A DNA stretch of 64,000 nucleotides, taken from assembly GCF_017591425.1 (NCBI RefSeq), contig NW_024467120.1, positions 434,001 through 498,000 of the forward strand, written 5' to 3'. Positions 21,735-34,863 of the stretch are shown here, in pieces. This DNA comes from Ochotona curzoniae. Its lineage: Eukaryota; Chordata; Mammalia; Lagomorpha; Ochotonidae. Positions within the stretch are counted from its first letter, which is position 1. Each line of letters begins with the position of its first letter. The translations under genes were made by a program, and so were the position numbers. The notes under the pieces are model-generated. The model was not told the DNA's origin and did not search any database. It saw nothing but the letters and a program-made list of their open reading frames with translations.

Positions 21735-22357
21735 TTCTGAGATTCTTTGCCCGTGTAAATGGCTGCCCCTGCATGTGAGCTGCACTCACTCATTTGCCTC
21801 CTGTGAATAGGGGTGATGAGAATAGCGCTCAGAATTAGGGGAATTAAAAAAAACTGTGGCTTCCCTCTTGTTCTCACTCTTTGGTTGATTGGTTTTTGGG
21901 AAAGTTAAAAGTCCCATTAGCTCCTTCTGAGGAGCCCCACATGACAGGGTACTGCATCTCATCTCTGGCTGATGACTGCCAAAAGCTGGGACCCTTGGAC
22001 CAAAGACCTGTGAGGAAAATGAGTCACACTGACTGCAATGTGAGTAGACTTGGAGGAAACTGTTCCCACAGTTGGAATGGTAGGTTTGGATGATCCTGTG
22101 AATGTGGGCTTCAGAGACACCTTGTGGCAGAAGGCTCAGCCACATTTCAATTTTTGACCCAAGGAAGCAGCTGTGCGAGAATACTACCATATTAAGTTTC
22201 TAGCCATTGTTTATTGTGGCTATTTTTAAAGTAAGTAAATGTTTAGCAGATGTAAACTATTCAATTTTGCCACCAAGTATCAGTAAACATAGTATTTGCT
22301 AGCATATTACTTTCAAGTTAAAATAACAAAAATAAACACCAATAACTATAATGCTTT
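21735..22357. other. Unassigned DNA
   Basis: No confident repeat or exon. Confidence 0.45.
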
Positions 22358-22530
22358 TTTTTTAGATTTATTTATTTATTGGAAAGTCAGATATACAGAG
22401 AGGAGTAGAGACAGAGAGGAAGATCTTCCATCCGATGATTCACTACCCAAATGAGCACAACAGCCGATGCTATGCCAATCTGAAGCCAGGATCCAGGAAC
22501 TTCTTCCGGGTACCCACATGGGTGTAAGTT
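22358..22530 (-). mobile_element. C-repeat SINE broken at an L1 junction
   Basis: A fresh-looking reverse tail and body (AGATTTATTTATTTATTGGA to GGTACCCACATGGGTGTAAG) stops abruptly at about 22530, where antisense L1 sequence begins. A SINE head fragment reappears at 24491. Confidence 0.85.
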
Positions 22531-24480
<1,950 letters not shown>

Positions 24481-24490
24481 CTGGCCTGTG

Positions 24491-24533
24491 TGAGGTGAGG
24501 ACTTTAGCTGCTAGGGTATTGCGCTGGGCCATT
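24491..24533 (-). mobile_element. SINE head fragment
   Basis: GTGAGGTGAGGACTTTAGCT followed by GCTAGGGTATTGCGCTGGGCC is the reverse head of a C-repeat, with no body on its left. It is a candidate partner of the broken SINE at 22358-22530. Confidence 0.75.
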
Positions 24534-24859
24534 AAGCACAATCTTGAGGGTGATTTATGTCCAAGAAAATACTTTGTAACAGGAAAACCACATATCCTCT
24601 TTCCACCGCCAAAGTGTCAGATTCATGCTGCTACTGGGAAGCTGCAAACCTCCACCTGCCTTAACCTCCATCACAACCAGATGCCCCTAGAACAAGTAAG
24701 GGAAAATTCCAGGAGAGAGCAGGCCATTGTGACTCCTACTACCATGGCAGTACTGGACCAAGGCCATGAGCCTGCTCTATGACAACTAGGGAATTTCCCA
24801 GGGCTACTTGGAGATAAGTGTTATGGCAGTCAAGATTCAAGATAAGAGGTCCACACCTG
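24534..24859. other. Unassigned DNA before block B copy 2
   Basis: Possibly more of the same L1-like 5' region. No gene seen. Confidence 0.4.
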
Positions 24860-26045
24860 AGGAAATACACTCCAAAGTTCATACCACAGGGTGCTGGAGG
24901 TCACAGCACAAATCCAGGCATCACCTGTGCATGCCCTGTAGGAACTGTGACTGTTGCTGATGGTGCTATAACCTCTGGAATAGCTTGTACTTAACTAGGA
25001 GCTAAAGAACTTTGCCACTATTTCTGTTTCAAACTGGTTACTGTCACTTTACAATGACTAATGAAAGTGCCATTTATCTTGTGAGTTTTGGGGAAGGAAC
25101 ACACTGTATACCACAGCTCCAGGCCAATGCCAGTCAGTATTATATTCCTCAGAGTCCTTAGAACAAACTCTGAAGTATTGAGGGAAGAATCTACTTGCAT
25201 ATCATTTCCATAGGCTAACAAATGAAAATGAGGAGTTTTTAGGTGAATATTCTGTATTCACCACAAAGGCTTGGACAATGTCTCCTAAGGGTTAAGAATT
25301 GGGTTGTTGGTGCTAAAAGCCCCAGCATTATTCATGAAGAGATTCTATCCACATAATACAGTGTGAAGGCCACAGACCCAGTGTCACTCTTGCTTGCACC
25401 TCAGGAAAAAGGAAAAGAGCCTGTGTCCTATAGCATTAGAAACACAACAATACATATTTTCAAAAATCTGGTGTGACTGACATCCAACACTCTGGGGACC
25501 AAAAAGCATACTTTTCGGAGTTCATGAACATATCAGTAATATGCAATGTCCCCAAACTGCTGCAGACTAGACAATTTGCTGACATTGTTTAACACTGAAG
25601 AAATCATTGAGAAGTCACAATGCTCAACTGTAATTCAAATTAGCAACTCAAGTCAGATTCCAATCAGAAAACATATTTTATAAGTAAAAAATTATTTCAG
25701 ATGTTCAATTGCAAATATAAGAACACAGAAACTAGAAGAAATAAGGTCGGAAGACATCTCTAAGAGAGCCCAGTAGTTCTCCTGAGATACATTTTGATCT
25801 ATAAGGAATTCATAAAATTCCTGTAAAAATATTTAAAATAATGATCCTAAGGAAAATAAGATGAAACAGAATACAGACATTGAGAGAAAGAGAAGTGAGG
25901 AAAACAATAGATAACATGAATGAGAAATACAATAGAGAAAATAATCAGTAAAAAACACATTTTAGGGATGAAAACTGTAATCAATGAAATAAAAAATTCC
26001 ACCGAAAACCACCAGAGCAGAAAAGATGAAGCAGAGGAAAAAATT
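24860..26045 (+). repeat. Repeat block B, copy 2, running into old L1 ORF1-like sequence
   Basis: Homologous to 15575-16550 plus 17191-17400 and uninterrupted here. After about 25780 it reads like the start of an old L1 ORF1 (TTTAAAATAATGATCCTAAG and an A-rich coiled-coil-type stretch), but no long frame survives. Confidence 0.65.
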
Positions 26046-26049
26046 ACTT

Positions 26050-26140
26050 TGGGGAACAGTTCTATGGCATATTAATTTAAGCCACTCTCTGTAGTGTCTG
26101 CATTCCTTAACACTTGTCAAACTAGGTATGGTCCCAACAC
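26050..26140 (+). mobile_element. C-repeat SINE scrap
   Basis: GGCATATTAATTTAAGCCAC then TCTCTGTAGTGTCTGCATTC matches a decayed SINE head, truncated before the body. Confidence 0.5.
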
Positions 26141-26149
26141 ATGACCGTA

Positions 26150-27180
26150 CACATTGCAGTGGGATAGGGTATATTCTGGGCTGGGCTAGACTGTAACCCT
26201 CACCAGCTAAAACTGGGGGTGGGCTGGCCCAGGCCAGGCTATAGTACCCAGTAACAAATGCCAAGTTGAGGTGGGCCATCCCAGACTGGGCCACAGAGCC
26301 CAACTAGTAGGAACTACAGAGGGAGGGGGTAAAGCTGGTAGGGGGAATGCAGAGGGCCTCCATATTGGAACATCTCTCCTACTGGAGAGCATGAGCTGGG
26401 ATGAGGGCAGACCAGACTGAGCAGGGAGGGCTACAACATCTGTGGGTCCCATGTGAGCCAAATCAGGGAAGAGCAGGGTTTCATTGACTGTCCCTCTTAG
26501 TACAAACATAAAGCAGAATGGGTGAGGGTTGGTTGGGCTTTGCCACAGCATCAGATAGTAGATACTGGCATTGTTGGCTAGTATGTCAAGTTAAACTACA
26601 GAACCATGCGGAAAGTGCATGATCCGGGAGTGGGAAAAAGCAGGGAAATAATGGGCACCTCCTTCTTGGGTTACCACTTCCAATGGAGAGCATGAAAACT
26701 AGGACTTGGGGCAGACATGGCTGGACAGAACAGCACCCACCAGCATGTGTGTGGGCTGGATAGTGGGCTGGTTGGGTTGAACTAGGCTTCAAAGCCCATT
26801 GACATGTATGAGAGCTGAATGGGATGTGGGACAGACTGGACTAGTCTACTGCACCTACCAGCAAGCACAGGAACCAGGACAGGAGGCAGGTCTGGTGGGG
26901 GTTATTATGGGTCGCTCTACTAGGCTGCAGCTCCCACTAGTTTATGTGAAGATCAAATGTGTGCTGGGCAGAATCAGGCTGGACTGCAACACCCATTTGT
27001 TCCTGTGGAAGGCAGGGCTGGAAACTGAACCAACTCAGCAATTGCAACCACCAGCTGATTGGGGGCAAAGGTCTGTGCCAGACCCTGAACTGGAAGTACA
27101 CACAAGAATCTGCTCTGGGATCACCTCAGACAAAGTTTCTTTGGGGATCTCCCCAATGGAACTGCTGGACTCAGAACCCT
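26150..27180 (+). repeat. Degenerate monomer array 1
   Basis: Imperfect units of roughly 60-85 bases built on GGGCTGGGCTAGACTG-like and ACCCACCAGCATGTG-like motifs. The order of recognisable monomers from about 26690 (GAGCATGAAAACTAGGACTT) onward is the same as in array 2 from about 30385. The array is therefore a fixed part of one element, not an independent expansion. G-rich on the plus strand. Confidence 0.75.
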
Positions 27181-27660
27181 AACCATGAAGAGAAGTACAG
27201 TCTGTCATGGAGTGCAAGTGTCAGAACCAAGCCTTCTCAGAGCCTCAGATGGAGCAGTGGACAGCATATCCAAGTGCACGTGGAGGATAAGGCAGTTCAT
27301 TGGAACCTGCAGAAGATAACTGGCACTACAACAGAGCACAGAACAAATCAATCAACTACCACAGCCATATGTTGGCAGTGAAAAACCTGGGCAAATGGAG
27401 ACTCTAAAGTGGACTATGTCAGCCGGTGGATTCTGCAGCAACTTCATCATGCTTGGAATGGCTAGATTAGCAGCAATTCATAACTGGTGAACTATCAAAA
27501 CCACTTGAGCAAGACCCTCGGAACATGCCCCACATCAGGGTCCTGGGATGGGTGGGAGACTGGGTGGAGCTTCTCCCTTTATCTCCCCCTTTGCCGCAGA
27601 TACAGGGAAAAAATGTAGAAATAATAGTCTTACCCACTTTCCTGTAGCCCATGACCCTAT
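27181..27660 (+). repeat. Repeat block A, copy 2
   Basis: Follows array 1 directly. It includes GAGCAGTGGACAGCATATCC, GTGGACTATGTCAGCCGGTG and TATCAAAACCACTTGAGC, then a pyrimidine-rich end. The same succession occurs after array 2. Confidence 0.75.
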
Positions 27661-27734
27661 GTGCCCTAATTAACTATGTAAAGATTGTCCAAAATAAAGA
27701 AAAAAATGAGAAAAAAACAAACAAACAAACCTGT

Positions 27735-27996
27735 CAGCCTGAGTCCTGGCTGCTCCACTTCCAATTCAACTGCCTGCTAATACACCCAGGGAAACAGCAG
27801 AGGATGGCTCAAGTATTTGGGCCCTTGTACCAACATGGGAGACCTAGAAGTTCTTGGTTCTTTACCACTTTCTGGCCTATCCCCAGACATTGAAACCATT
27901 TGGATAGTAAAAGAAAGGATGGAAGACCTCTTTTCCCCTCCCTCCATAACTCTGCCTTTCAAATAATAAAATAAAAATATATATTTAAAAAAAAAC
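27735..27996 (+). mobile_element. 5'-truncated C-repeat SINE
   Basis: Forward copy from GAGTCCTGGCTGCTCCACTT to an AATAATAAAATAAAAATATA tail. It lies between block A copy 2 and array 2. Confidence 0.8.
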
Positions 27997-28109
27997 ACAG
28001 AATTTCTACTATGGAAGAATGACTTTGAAAATAACTCAGACAAAAATAAAAAACTAAAAATAATGATGAAGACTTGCATGAGCAATACCCTTCAATAAAT
28101 AATTATATT

Positions 28110-30800
28110 GGACAGGCAACTGCCTTTGTACTGGTGCAGGCAAGATCATTGAGGCATGGAGGTGTGGGCATGTAGGAGGCTTGTGCTATCAGGGACATGT
28201 TGGGGGTTTGGGGGTTCACACTCAAGCAGACAGAGTGAGTCTGGGAATTTCGCCACATGCTTGGTCCCAGATGGGGTGTGGGAAGAGGAGTGGAGAGCCC
28301 TGGTGTCATGGTGGAACAGGGTTGGGAAACTGAATGTGCTTAGATCTTGGGTGTGTGGAGGGGTAGGATCACAGACCAGCATGTGTGTCAGGAGCTTGGG
28401 ACCTTAGTGGGCAGGCAGAGCTCTAGCCAGCAAGCCACCTCATCAGAATACTGGGCTTAGGAAGGCTGGGCTGGGGAACCTATGTGCTCCCAAGTAGAGG
28501 AATTATGGATTGCTCAGGGGAAGGGGTAAGGGAATGTATGGGAAGCGGGACCACTGAGGGGAGAGGAATGACTTCTGAGGGACTTTCATTGAGAGGCCGC
28601 TGTGCTTGCATGTAAACAAGGGTGCTGAGACCAATCAGTTTCAAAGGGACAATTGGAGAACCATCCTGGGTCAGACCAATGCACCCAACAATGTGGGAGA
28701 GCTGAGTTGGACTAGTTAGCATGGACCATCACTGTCTACTGCTCACCAATGCAAACTAAAGCTAGGGCTGGGGGCCTAACTGGCAGGTCTAGATCACAGT
28801 ACCCACCAGTGAGTGTCATAATGGGACCAGTAATATTAGGCTAGACTAGGATACTAACAAGCATGCAAGAAAACCAGATTCTGGGGGCAGATTCTTTGGG
28901 GGGTATATAGATGATCATCCCTTTGGATCTGCCATACCAGCTGGTTTGCCCAAGAGCAGGGTAAAGAAAAGGGCTGAGCTAGGCATGACCATGGAACCCT
29001 CTAATACTCATGGTTACTGGGGTTGGGAACAGACTAGGCTGGTTCAGGCTGTAGCACCTGCAGCTGCACCCAAGAATAGGGTATAGACAGGCAGGGCCAC
29101 AATGCACCAGCTCAAGCATAAGAGAGAGGGCGGATGACTATGCCAGGTGAGGGCCTAGAACGTGCTGGCACATGTGATATCTGGGTCTGGGAGTGAGACT
29201 GGTGGTGGTAACTTGGGAAACTCCCCTGGTGGGCCATCCTCCCAGTGAGAAGCATGTGATTCACAGGCTTGGATATTGGTCGGGCTGAGCAAGGCAGTGT
29301 CTAGTGTCTAGAGCATTGGCAAGTGTCTAGGTTGCTTGTTTGGGGGCTGGGGTGAGTGGGCCAGGCAGGGAAAACCAAAACCAGAAGTGGGATAAGTGTA
29401 GGACAGACTGGGCTAGGTCTCTGCACCCACTGAAAAAATGTGAGAGCTGTGTCTGAGTGTGTACCAGGCATGTCTATGCTGTAGCACGCAAGACCAAGAA
29501 CCAGAATGGGTGTGGACCAGTCAGGGAAGCCACTGTTATTGCCAGGAAAGGAGGTGGACCAAGTCATCTTGTGCCAGGGACATACCAGTATGAGCAAAGT
29601 CTGCAACTAGGACAAACCTGATAGAGGAGATTGAGAAACTCTTCTGTCAGAACACAGTCCATGCAAGTAAATGTAAGAACAAAGGCTGGGAGCAATCCAG
29701 ACAAGACCAAGTTATAACACCTGTGGACATACATGGAGACAGGCCAGGTTGAGCCAATTCATAGCATCTACTGGCAGATCTGAGAACCAGGACAGTATGC
29801 ATGACAGGCTAGTTTGGGCTACAACACCAACCAGTTAACATTAGGGCCAGGACTAGGGTCTGTCCAGGATTCCCCAGCCAATGTACCTACCAGCATGAGC
29901 TGGAACAGGGGGAAGACTATCCTGAGCCAGGCAACACCCTAGAGCAAATGCTGAGGTGAGGCGGGCTATGCCATTCTGGATCACAACTCCCATCAGAACA
30001 CAAAAGATCTGAGATGGTGGGAGGAGCTGAGCTTGTCAGGGACTGCAAGGACTCCCCTGCTAGGCCACTGCACTTGCTAGTAAGCATGAGAACTGAAACA
30101 GAGGCAGACCAGGTTAGGCAAGGCTACAGCACCTGTTGGCCTGCATGTGAATTGGGCTGGAGGAGAGCCAGGCTAGGCTAAGCAACTGTATCCACTGGTA
30201 TGCTTGCATAAGACAGAGAAACTGCAGGCTGATTGGGCTTGCTGCATCATCAGCTGCCAGGGCTGGGACTGGGAGCAAGTCTTGTTAAGGTAGACTACAA
30301 AACCACCTGGAAAATGAAAGATCTGAGACATGGAGTGGACCTTGCAGGAAAACTATGGGCACTTCCCTGATGAGCTGAAGCTCCCACTGGTGAGCATGAG
30401 AACCAGGACTTGGGGATGGCCTGGCTAGAAATGGTATAGCACCTGCTGGAATGAGTGTGGGCTGTATAATGGGATAGGTTGGTCTGAGCTAGGCTCCAAT
30501 ACCCATTGATGCGTACAAGAGCAGAATGGGATGTGGAAAGGACCAGACCAGTCTGCTATACACACTGGCAAGCAGAGGAACCAGGGCAGCAGTGGTTGGA
30601 GGTGGGCCTGGTGGGTTTTTGGGAGTTGCTCCTATGGGACTGCAGTTCCCATGGTGTATATGATTGGCAAGTGTGTGGTGGGCAGGGTTGGACTGGGCTA
30701 TAGCATACATTGTCTTGAGTAAGAGATGGGTCCAGAGACAGAAATGACCAAGCAATTGTAACTACCAGTGCATGCATAGGCTGATGAGGATGAGACATAC
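28110..30800 (+). repeat. Degenerate monomer array 2
   Basis: About 2.7 kb of the same monomer family as array 1, longer at its left end. Recurrent pieces are CAGGCTAGTTTGGGCTACAA, AGCACCTGCTGGAATGAGTG and GCATGAGAACCAGGACTTGG. Units are too diverged for a satellite. Most open frames here are by-products of the repeat. Confidence 0.75.
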
Positions 30801-31480
30801 TAAGCCAGACCCCATTCTGCCAAGCACCCACAAGGTTCTAGACTGTGACCATTCAGACAGAATCTCTTTAGCAACCACCCCTTTTCCCCCAACTGAACCA
30901 CTGGACTCAAAACTCAAACCGTGGGGTGAACGGCTGGATCTTTGGTCCGACAAGAGCATGCATTTGTCAGAACTGGGCCTCTTCAGTTGCTAGGATACAG
31001 CAGTGAACAGCATATCCAGATGTCACAGAAGATGTGGCAGTTCACTGGGGCCTGCAGAGTACATCTACCACCATAGCAGAGAATGGAGGGCAAAACAAAT
31101 TAGATAACTACCCAGCCAAGCACTGATAGCATATATCTGGATGTATGAAGATTCTAAGGTGGACTATGTCAGCCAGTGGACCTGGAAAGATTTCCATATC
31201 CTTGGAGCAATTAAATCAACAGCATTTCAGAACTATTGAAACCACTTAAGCAGAAACCTCAGCACATGCTCAACATTGTGGACCCCAGGATGATGTCAAG
31301 TGTCTGCTTTCCATCCATGTATACCGGATGCTAAGTATGGCTTCTTCCCTTCTCTCCCATCCCCACCTCACCCCAGATACAAGAAGAAAAGGAATATTGG
31401 AAACAATGTGCTCATTCACTGTTCCCTAATCCTCACCCCTTCCCTCCATAATCAGTAGTCCACACGAGCATGCATCTTTC
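30801..31480 (+). repeat. Repeat block A, copy 3
   Basis: Follows array 2 as copy 2 follows array 1: GCAGTGAACAGCATATCCAG, GTGGACTATGTCAGCCAGTG, TTTCAGAACTATTGAAACC, then a C/T-rich end. Confidence 0.75.
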
Positions 31481-32295
31481 TCAACTATTTAAGCATCATC
31501 AAAAATATCTTTTAAAGAAATAATTATAATGATATCTAAAGGAGAAGAGAAGAAAAAGCCTGAAATAATCATTAAAACTGCACAAGTTTGAAACATATAT
31601 GGGCAAAATGAGAGGATCATAAAAGCTGTAAGAAAAATATGTAAAGTAACCTATAAGGGAGAATAAATTAGATTAACAAAGACTTCTCAAAATGAAACCT
31701 TACAAGCCAGGAAAGAATGAACAACATAGTCAAATCTTGAAAGAAAGAAAAACTTTCAAATATGATGATATCCAGTGAAGATATCCTTTAGAATGAAGAA
31801 GAAAAAAAGTATTTCCTGCACAGCTAATTTGGGACCAGACTAGCATTATGAGCATTTTGAAGAAAGCCTACATTAAAAGTAAACATCATGAAAAATGACT
31901 ATCAAATTCACTAATAAAGCATACATAATCAGTAGATATTTAAAATGTTAGGAGTTAGTTCTAATCTATCAATATTAACCTTAAGTGCAAATGGATTATA
32001 TTCCCAGTTAAAAGCTATAGGCTTGCTGACTAGACTTTTAAAAAGGAAAAAAATATATATTCTCCCTACAATAACTCACTTCAAAGACAAAGATACACGG
32101 ATAATGAAAATAAAGGACCGGAAAAAGATACTTCAAGCGAATGGAAACCACAAATGAGAATCCCTGTACTCATACCACATGAAACAGATCTCAATCCAAA
32201 TCTTACAGGAAAAGATATAAAGGACATTATATCTTGATAAAAAGAAATAATTTAACAAAACAGACCTAACAATTATAAATATATAAGACCTAACA
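31481..32295 (+). mobile_element. Ancient L1, pre-ORF2 region and start of ORF2
   Basis: AAACCTTACAAGCCAGGAAA is a hallmark of the region before ORF2 in old L1M elements. At 31945-32157 a 70-codon frame still reads LSILTLSANGLYSQLKA, the diverged N-terminus of the ORF2 endonuclease domain, and later ILQANGNHK. The catalytic region is truncated and riddled with changes, so it is inactive. Its position after block A suggests that the array, block A and these coding remnants were once one L1. Confidence 0.75.
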
Positions 32296-32306
32296 CGAGA
32301 ACACCA

Positions 32307-32420
32307 GGGGCTGGCACTGTGACACAGTGTGTAAAGCCACCGCCAGGACTCAAACTAGGCACTGCTGAATGGTTGTGGCCACCCAAACAGCGCACTGAGT
32401 GCTCTACCAGACACTCACTC
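32307..32420 (+). mobile_element. SINE head plus opposite-strand SINE scrap
   Basis: GGGGCTGGCACTGTGACACA is a clear forward head. From about 32341 the text (CCAGGACTCAAACTAGGCAC) matches the reverse-strand body, so two fragments have been joined. Confidence 0.65.
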
Positions 32421-32571
32421 CGAGTCTGATTTTGATTTTTATAAATCAGTTCTCAGAATTATGTGCTTTTCAGTTCATTTCTAGTAATCTTTCACTGTAG
32501 AATTTCTTGAAATGTGTGCTTTCTTCTAGAACCTTTGCCATTTTGTATATTTTACACCTTTGTTTTTATGT

Positions 32572-32836
32572 TAAAGATCTACTTACTTATTTGGAATTCA
32601 GATGGTCAGAGAGAGAGGACTACCATCTGTTGATAAACTCCCCACATGACATGAAAGCCAGCACTCATCCAGGATAGAGCAGGAGTCACCTGAACCATCT
32701 AGGGCTGCTTTTCCCAGGTTCATTAGAAGGGAGCTGGACTGGAAGTGAAGTAGCCAGGACACGAACTGGTAACCACATGGGGTGCTGCCATCATAGGCAG
32801 CAGCTTGACCTGGTGGTACCTAGTGGGACACCACAA
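32572..32836 (-). mobile_element. C-repeat SINE
   Basis: Reverse, moderately diverged copy: AAAGATCTACTTACTTATTT, TCCCAGGTTCATTAGAAGGG, GACACGAACTGGTAACCACA, ending near the head complement. Confidence 0.8.
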
Positions 32837-33101
32837 CTACTGCCTACAACATTTTAATCTATTTCTTCAAAGCTTAGTTTTATGACACAAAAGTCTACCT
32901 AGTTTTCTCCAGTCAAGACAACTTCCTGTTACAATTTATCTTTCCTATTAATACTAAAGCGTAACAGATATGGCACAGCCAGCCAAAACTGGGACCCAGA
33001 GTCCCCAGTCACAGAACTTTCTGGCTTTTGGGTGCCAGGACCCCGGGAGAAGCCGTTTCCCCCACCCTTCAGTATGCAGGCAGGCTCACAGTTTCCTTTA
33101 C
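32837..33101. other. Flank of the duplicate exon
   Basis: 32870-33000 aligns in part with 19510-19890 (TTTTATGAC, CTAGTTT, GTCACAGAA), so the duplication includes intron-side DNA. Confidence 0.5.
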
Positions 33102-33216
33102 CTGATCTGCGCTCTTGTCCTGGCTGCTGTTCTCTGCTTTCCTCCCCTGTGCTGGCTTCTGCGTGTGGCTTCCAGCGATCCCCACCTGGGATCCAATTCC
33201 CAGACTGTGATTTCAT
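33102..33216 (-). pseudogene. Diverged duplicate of coding exon 1
   Basis: On the minus strand the frame from the ATG at 33216-33214 encodes 38 residues plus one base and ends at a good donor (ATCAG followed by GTAAAG). It reads MKSQSGN, then positions matching SQ-G-P-D-KP-A-A-G-E-EQQ of exon 1 at 20 kb, with no frameshift or stop between them. The upstream ATG used at 20 kb is CTG here, and the donor lies earlier and in another phase. It may be the first exon of a paralogous gene or a relic. I found no matching second or third exon to its left, so I file it as a probable pseudo-exon. Confidence 0.55.
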
Positions 33217-33379
33217 CCCATGTGACAGCCTCACTCTCAGTGGCGTTCAGTAGAATCTGGCCCTTCTTAAACACGAAGCAGATCCTTCGTGACTGACGCT
33301 ACCTGCAGTTTTCCCAGTCTGGAGAACCCAAGGCCAGCCCTACAGATGAGCCGCAGGCCTGGTCTTTGACAGATCTCCC

Positions 33380-33435
33380 ACCCCAAGTCATAATGGCCGT
33401 CACCAAGCAACGCCGTGAGACGCATGCGCACGTCA
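33380..33435 (-). promoter_or_regulatory. Duplicate X-box promoter
   Basis: GTCACCAAGCAAC at 33399-33411 fits the RFX X-box consensus, although its left half differs from the 20-kb copy. CGCATGCGCACG at 33421-33432 keeps the NRF1-like site. The CTCF-like motif of the 20-kb promoter is not conserved. Confidence 0.6.
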
Positions 33436-34046
33436 GGCCTCACCAGGGCCAGTCACAACAGAGGCGCTGGGAAGACTGGTGAGCAGAACCGTTGTGTCCT
33501 TGAGGAGCCCTGCTTCCTGAGCACTTGCCTTGTTTTCAGAAACAGAAGCATCTTGGTTAATTGTGGGGACCATTTGTGAAACAAAGATTCCTCTCAGAAC
33601 TTGAGACTAAAGACCTTGTCTGGAGAAAACTCCCCTAAAGGTAAATCTCTTTTGCCTCATTTCCACCCCTTCTGCGGCTTTGAACAGCTGCAATGCCAGT
33701 CAACACGTATTATTTCTCTGAAGGGCCAAGTCCTACACCGCAGTTTATCCAATTCTTTTCCAAAATTGTCTCATTTTGTTTCTAAAACTTTCTTGATTTA
33801 CTGATTGTACATAAAATCCTAATAATTAGCAGGGTGTTTGAAGAAAATCTTCACAAATAGATCACGATCTCTCATTTAACTTTTTCATTTAATATACTTC
33901 TACCTACTCTACTCAATATTACATGGGTGAAATAATTATATTTCTATATTCTAAATACGTTTTAAATTTTAATTTTTCTATCATTTTATTCCATCTGAAG
34001 ATCAAAGCAGAAAGGATGTTTAAAAATAAATATTTTTAAAATATTC
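33436..34046. other. Unassigned DNA
   Basis: No confident repeat or exon upstream of the duplicate promoter. Confidence 0.45.
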
Positions 34047-34357
34047 AGTTATTTTTATTGGAAAGTCAGATATACAGAGAGGAGGAGAGACAGAGAGGAC
34101 GATCTTCCAACTGATGATTTGCCCCTCAACTGGCTGCAATGGCCAGAGCTCAGCCTATCCGAAGCCAGGAGCCTCTTCCAGGTCTCCCACGTGGGTGCAG
34201 GGTCCCACGGCTTTGGGCCGTCCTCAGCTGCTTTCCCAGTCTACCAGCAGGGAGCTGGAAGGGAAGCGGGGCTGCTGGGATTAGAACTGGCACCCATATG
34301 GGATCCTGTAGCATTTAAAATGAGGATTTTAGCTACTGACTACCGTGCTGGGCCCCC
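34047..34357 (-). mobile_element. Full-length C-repeat SINE
   Basis: Reverse copy from TTATTTTTATTGGAAAGTCA to CTACCGTGCTGGGCCCC. Well preserved. Confidence 0.9.
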
Positions 34358-34863
34358 CAAAATGATAAATATTTGACTTCTGTTTCACTCTCCCATTACC
34401 TGAAAGAACCAACTAAATCCAGAGCTGGAAGCTGAATCCATATTTGTTACGACTAATTGGAACTGAACTGATCCTGCCTCCAACGCAGCACATGAGCAGA
34501 GAGCGCAGTAAAATCAGAAGTCAAACCTGTACACTGTGATATGTGACACCGACTTCTCAAGCAGCTTCACTATTGCTCCAACAGCATGACCGTCCTTTTT
34601 ACAGTAGATTATGTACTTATTTATTTAATGAATAAGGCTGAGAAACAACAGGGGGGAAAAACAATCTATTCTTTATTTTGTATTTGATTTGATTAATGAA
34701 CAAAAGTATGACCTGTGTTTTCAAGACCTAACTCATCTCCTTAGTGATTTTTGGTACTTTCTTCCTCATAAACAAAACCATTATTATTTTTTTTTATCTC
34801 CAGCGTAACATATATAACCAAATATATCCTTGGACAATTTTTTTTCACTTTAATAATGTCTTT
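34358..34863. other. Unassigned DNA before the L1 insertion
   Basis: The open frame starting at 34744 is flanking sequence fused by chance to the L1 frame. Confidence 0.5.

Noticed and set aside
28110..30800. Tandem satellite or CRISPR-like array
   Set aside because: Units are strongly diverged and irregular in length, with no constant repeat and variable spacer pattern. The host is a mammal.
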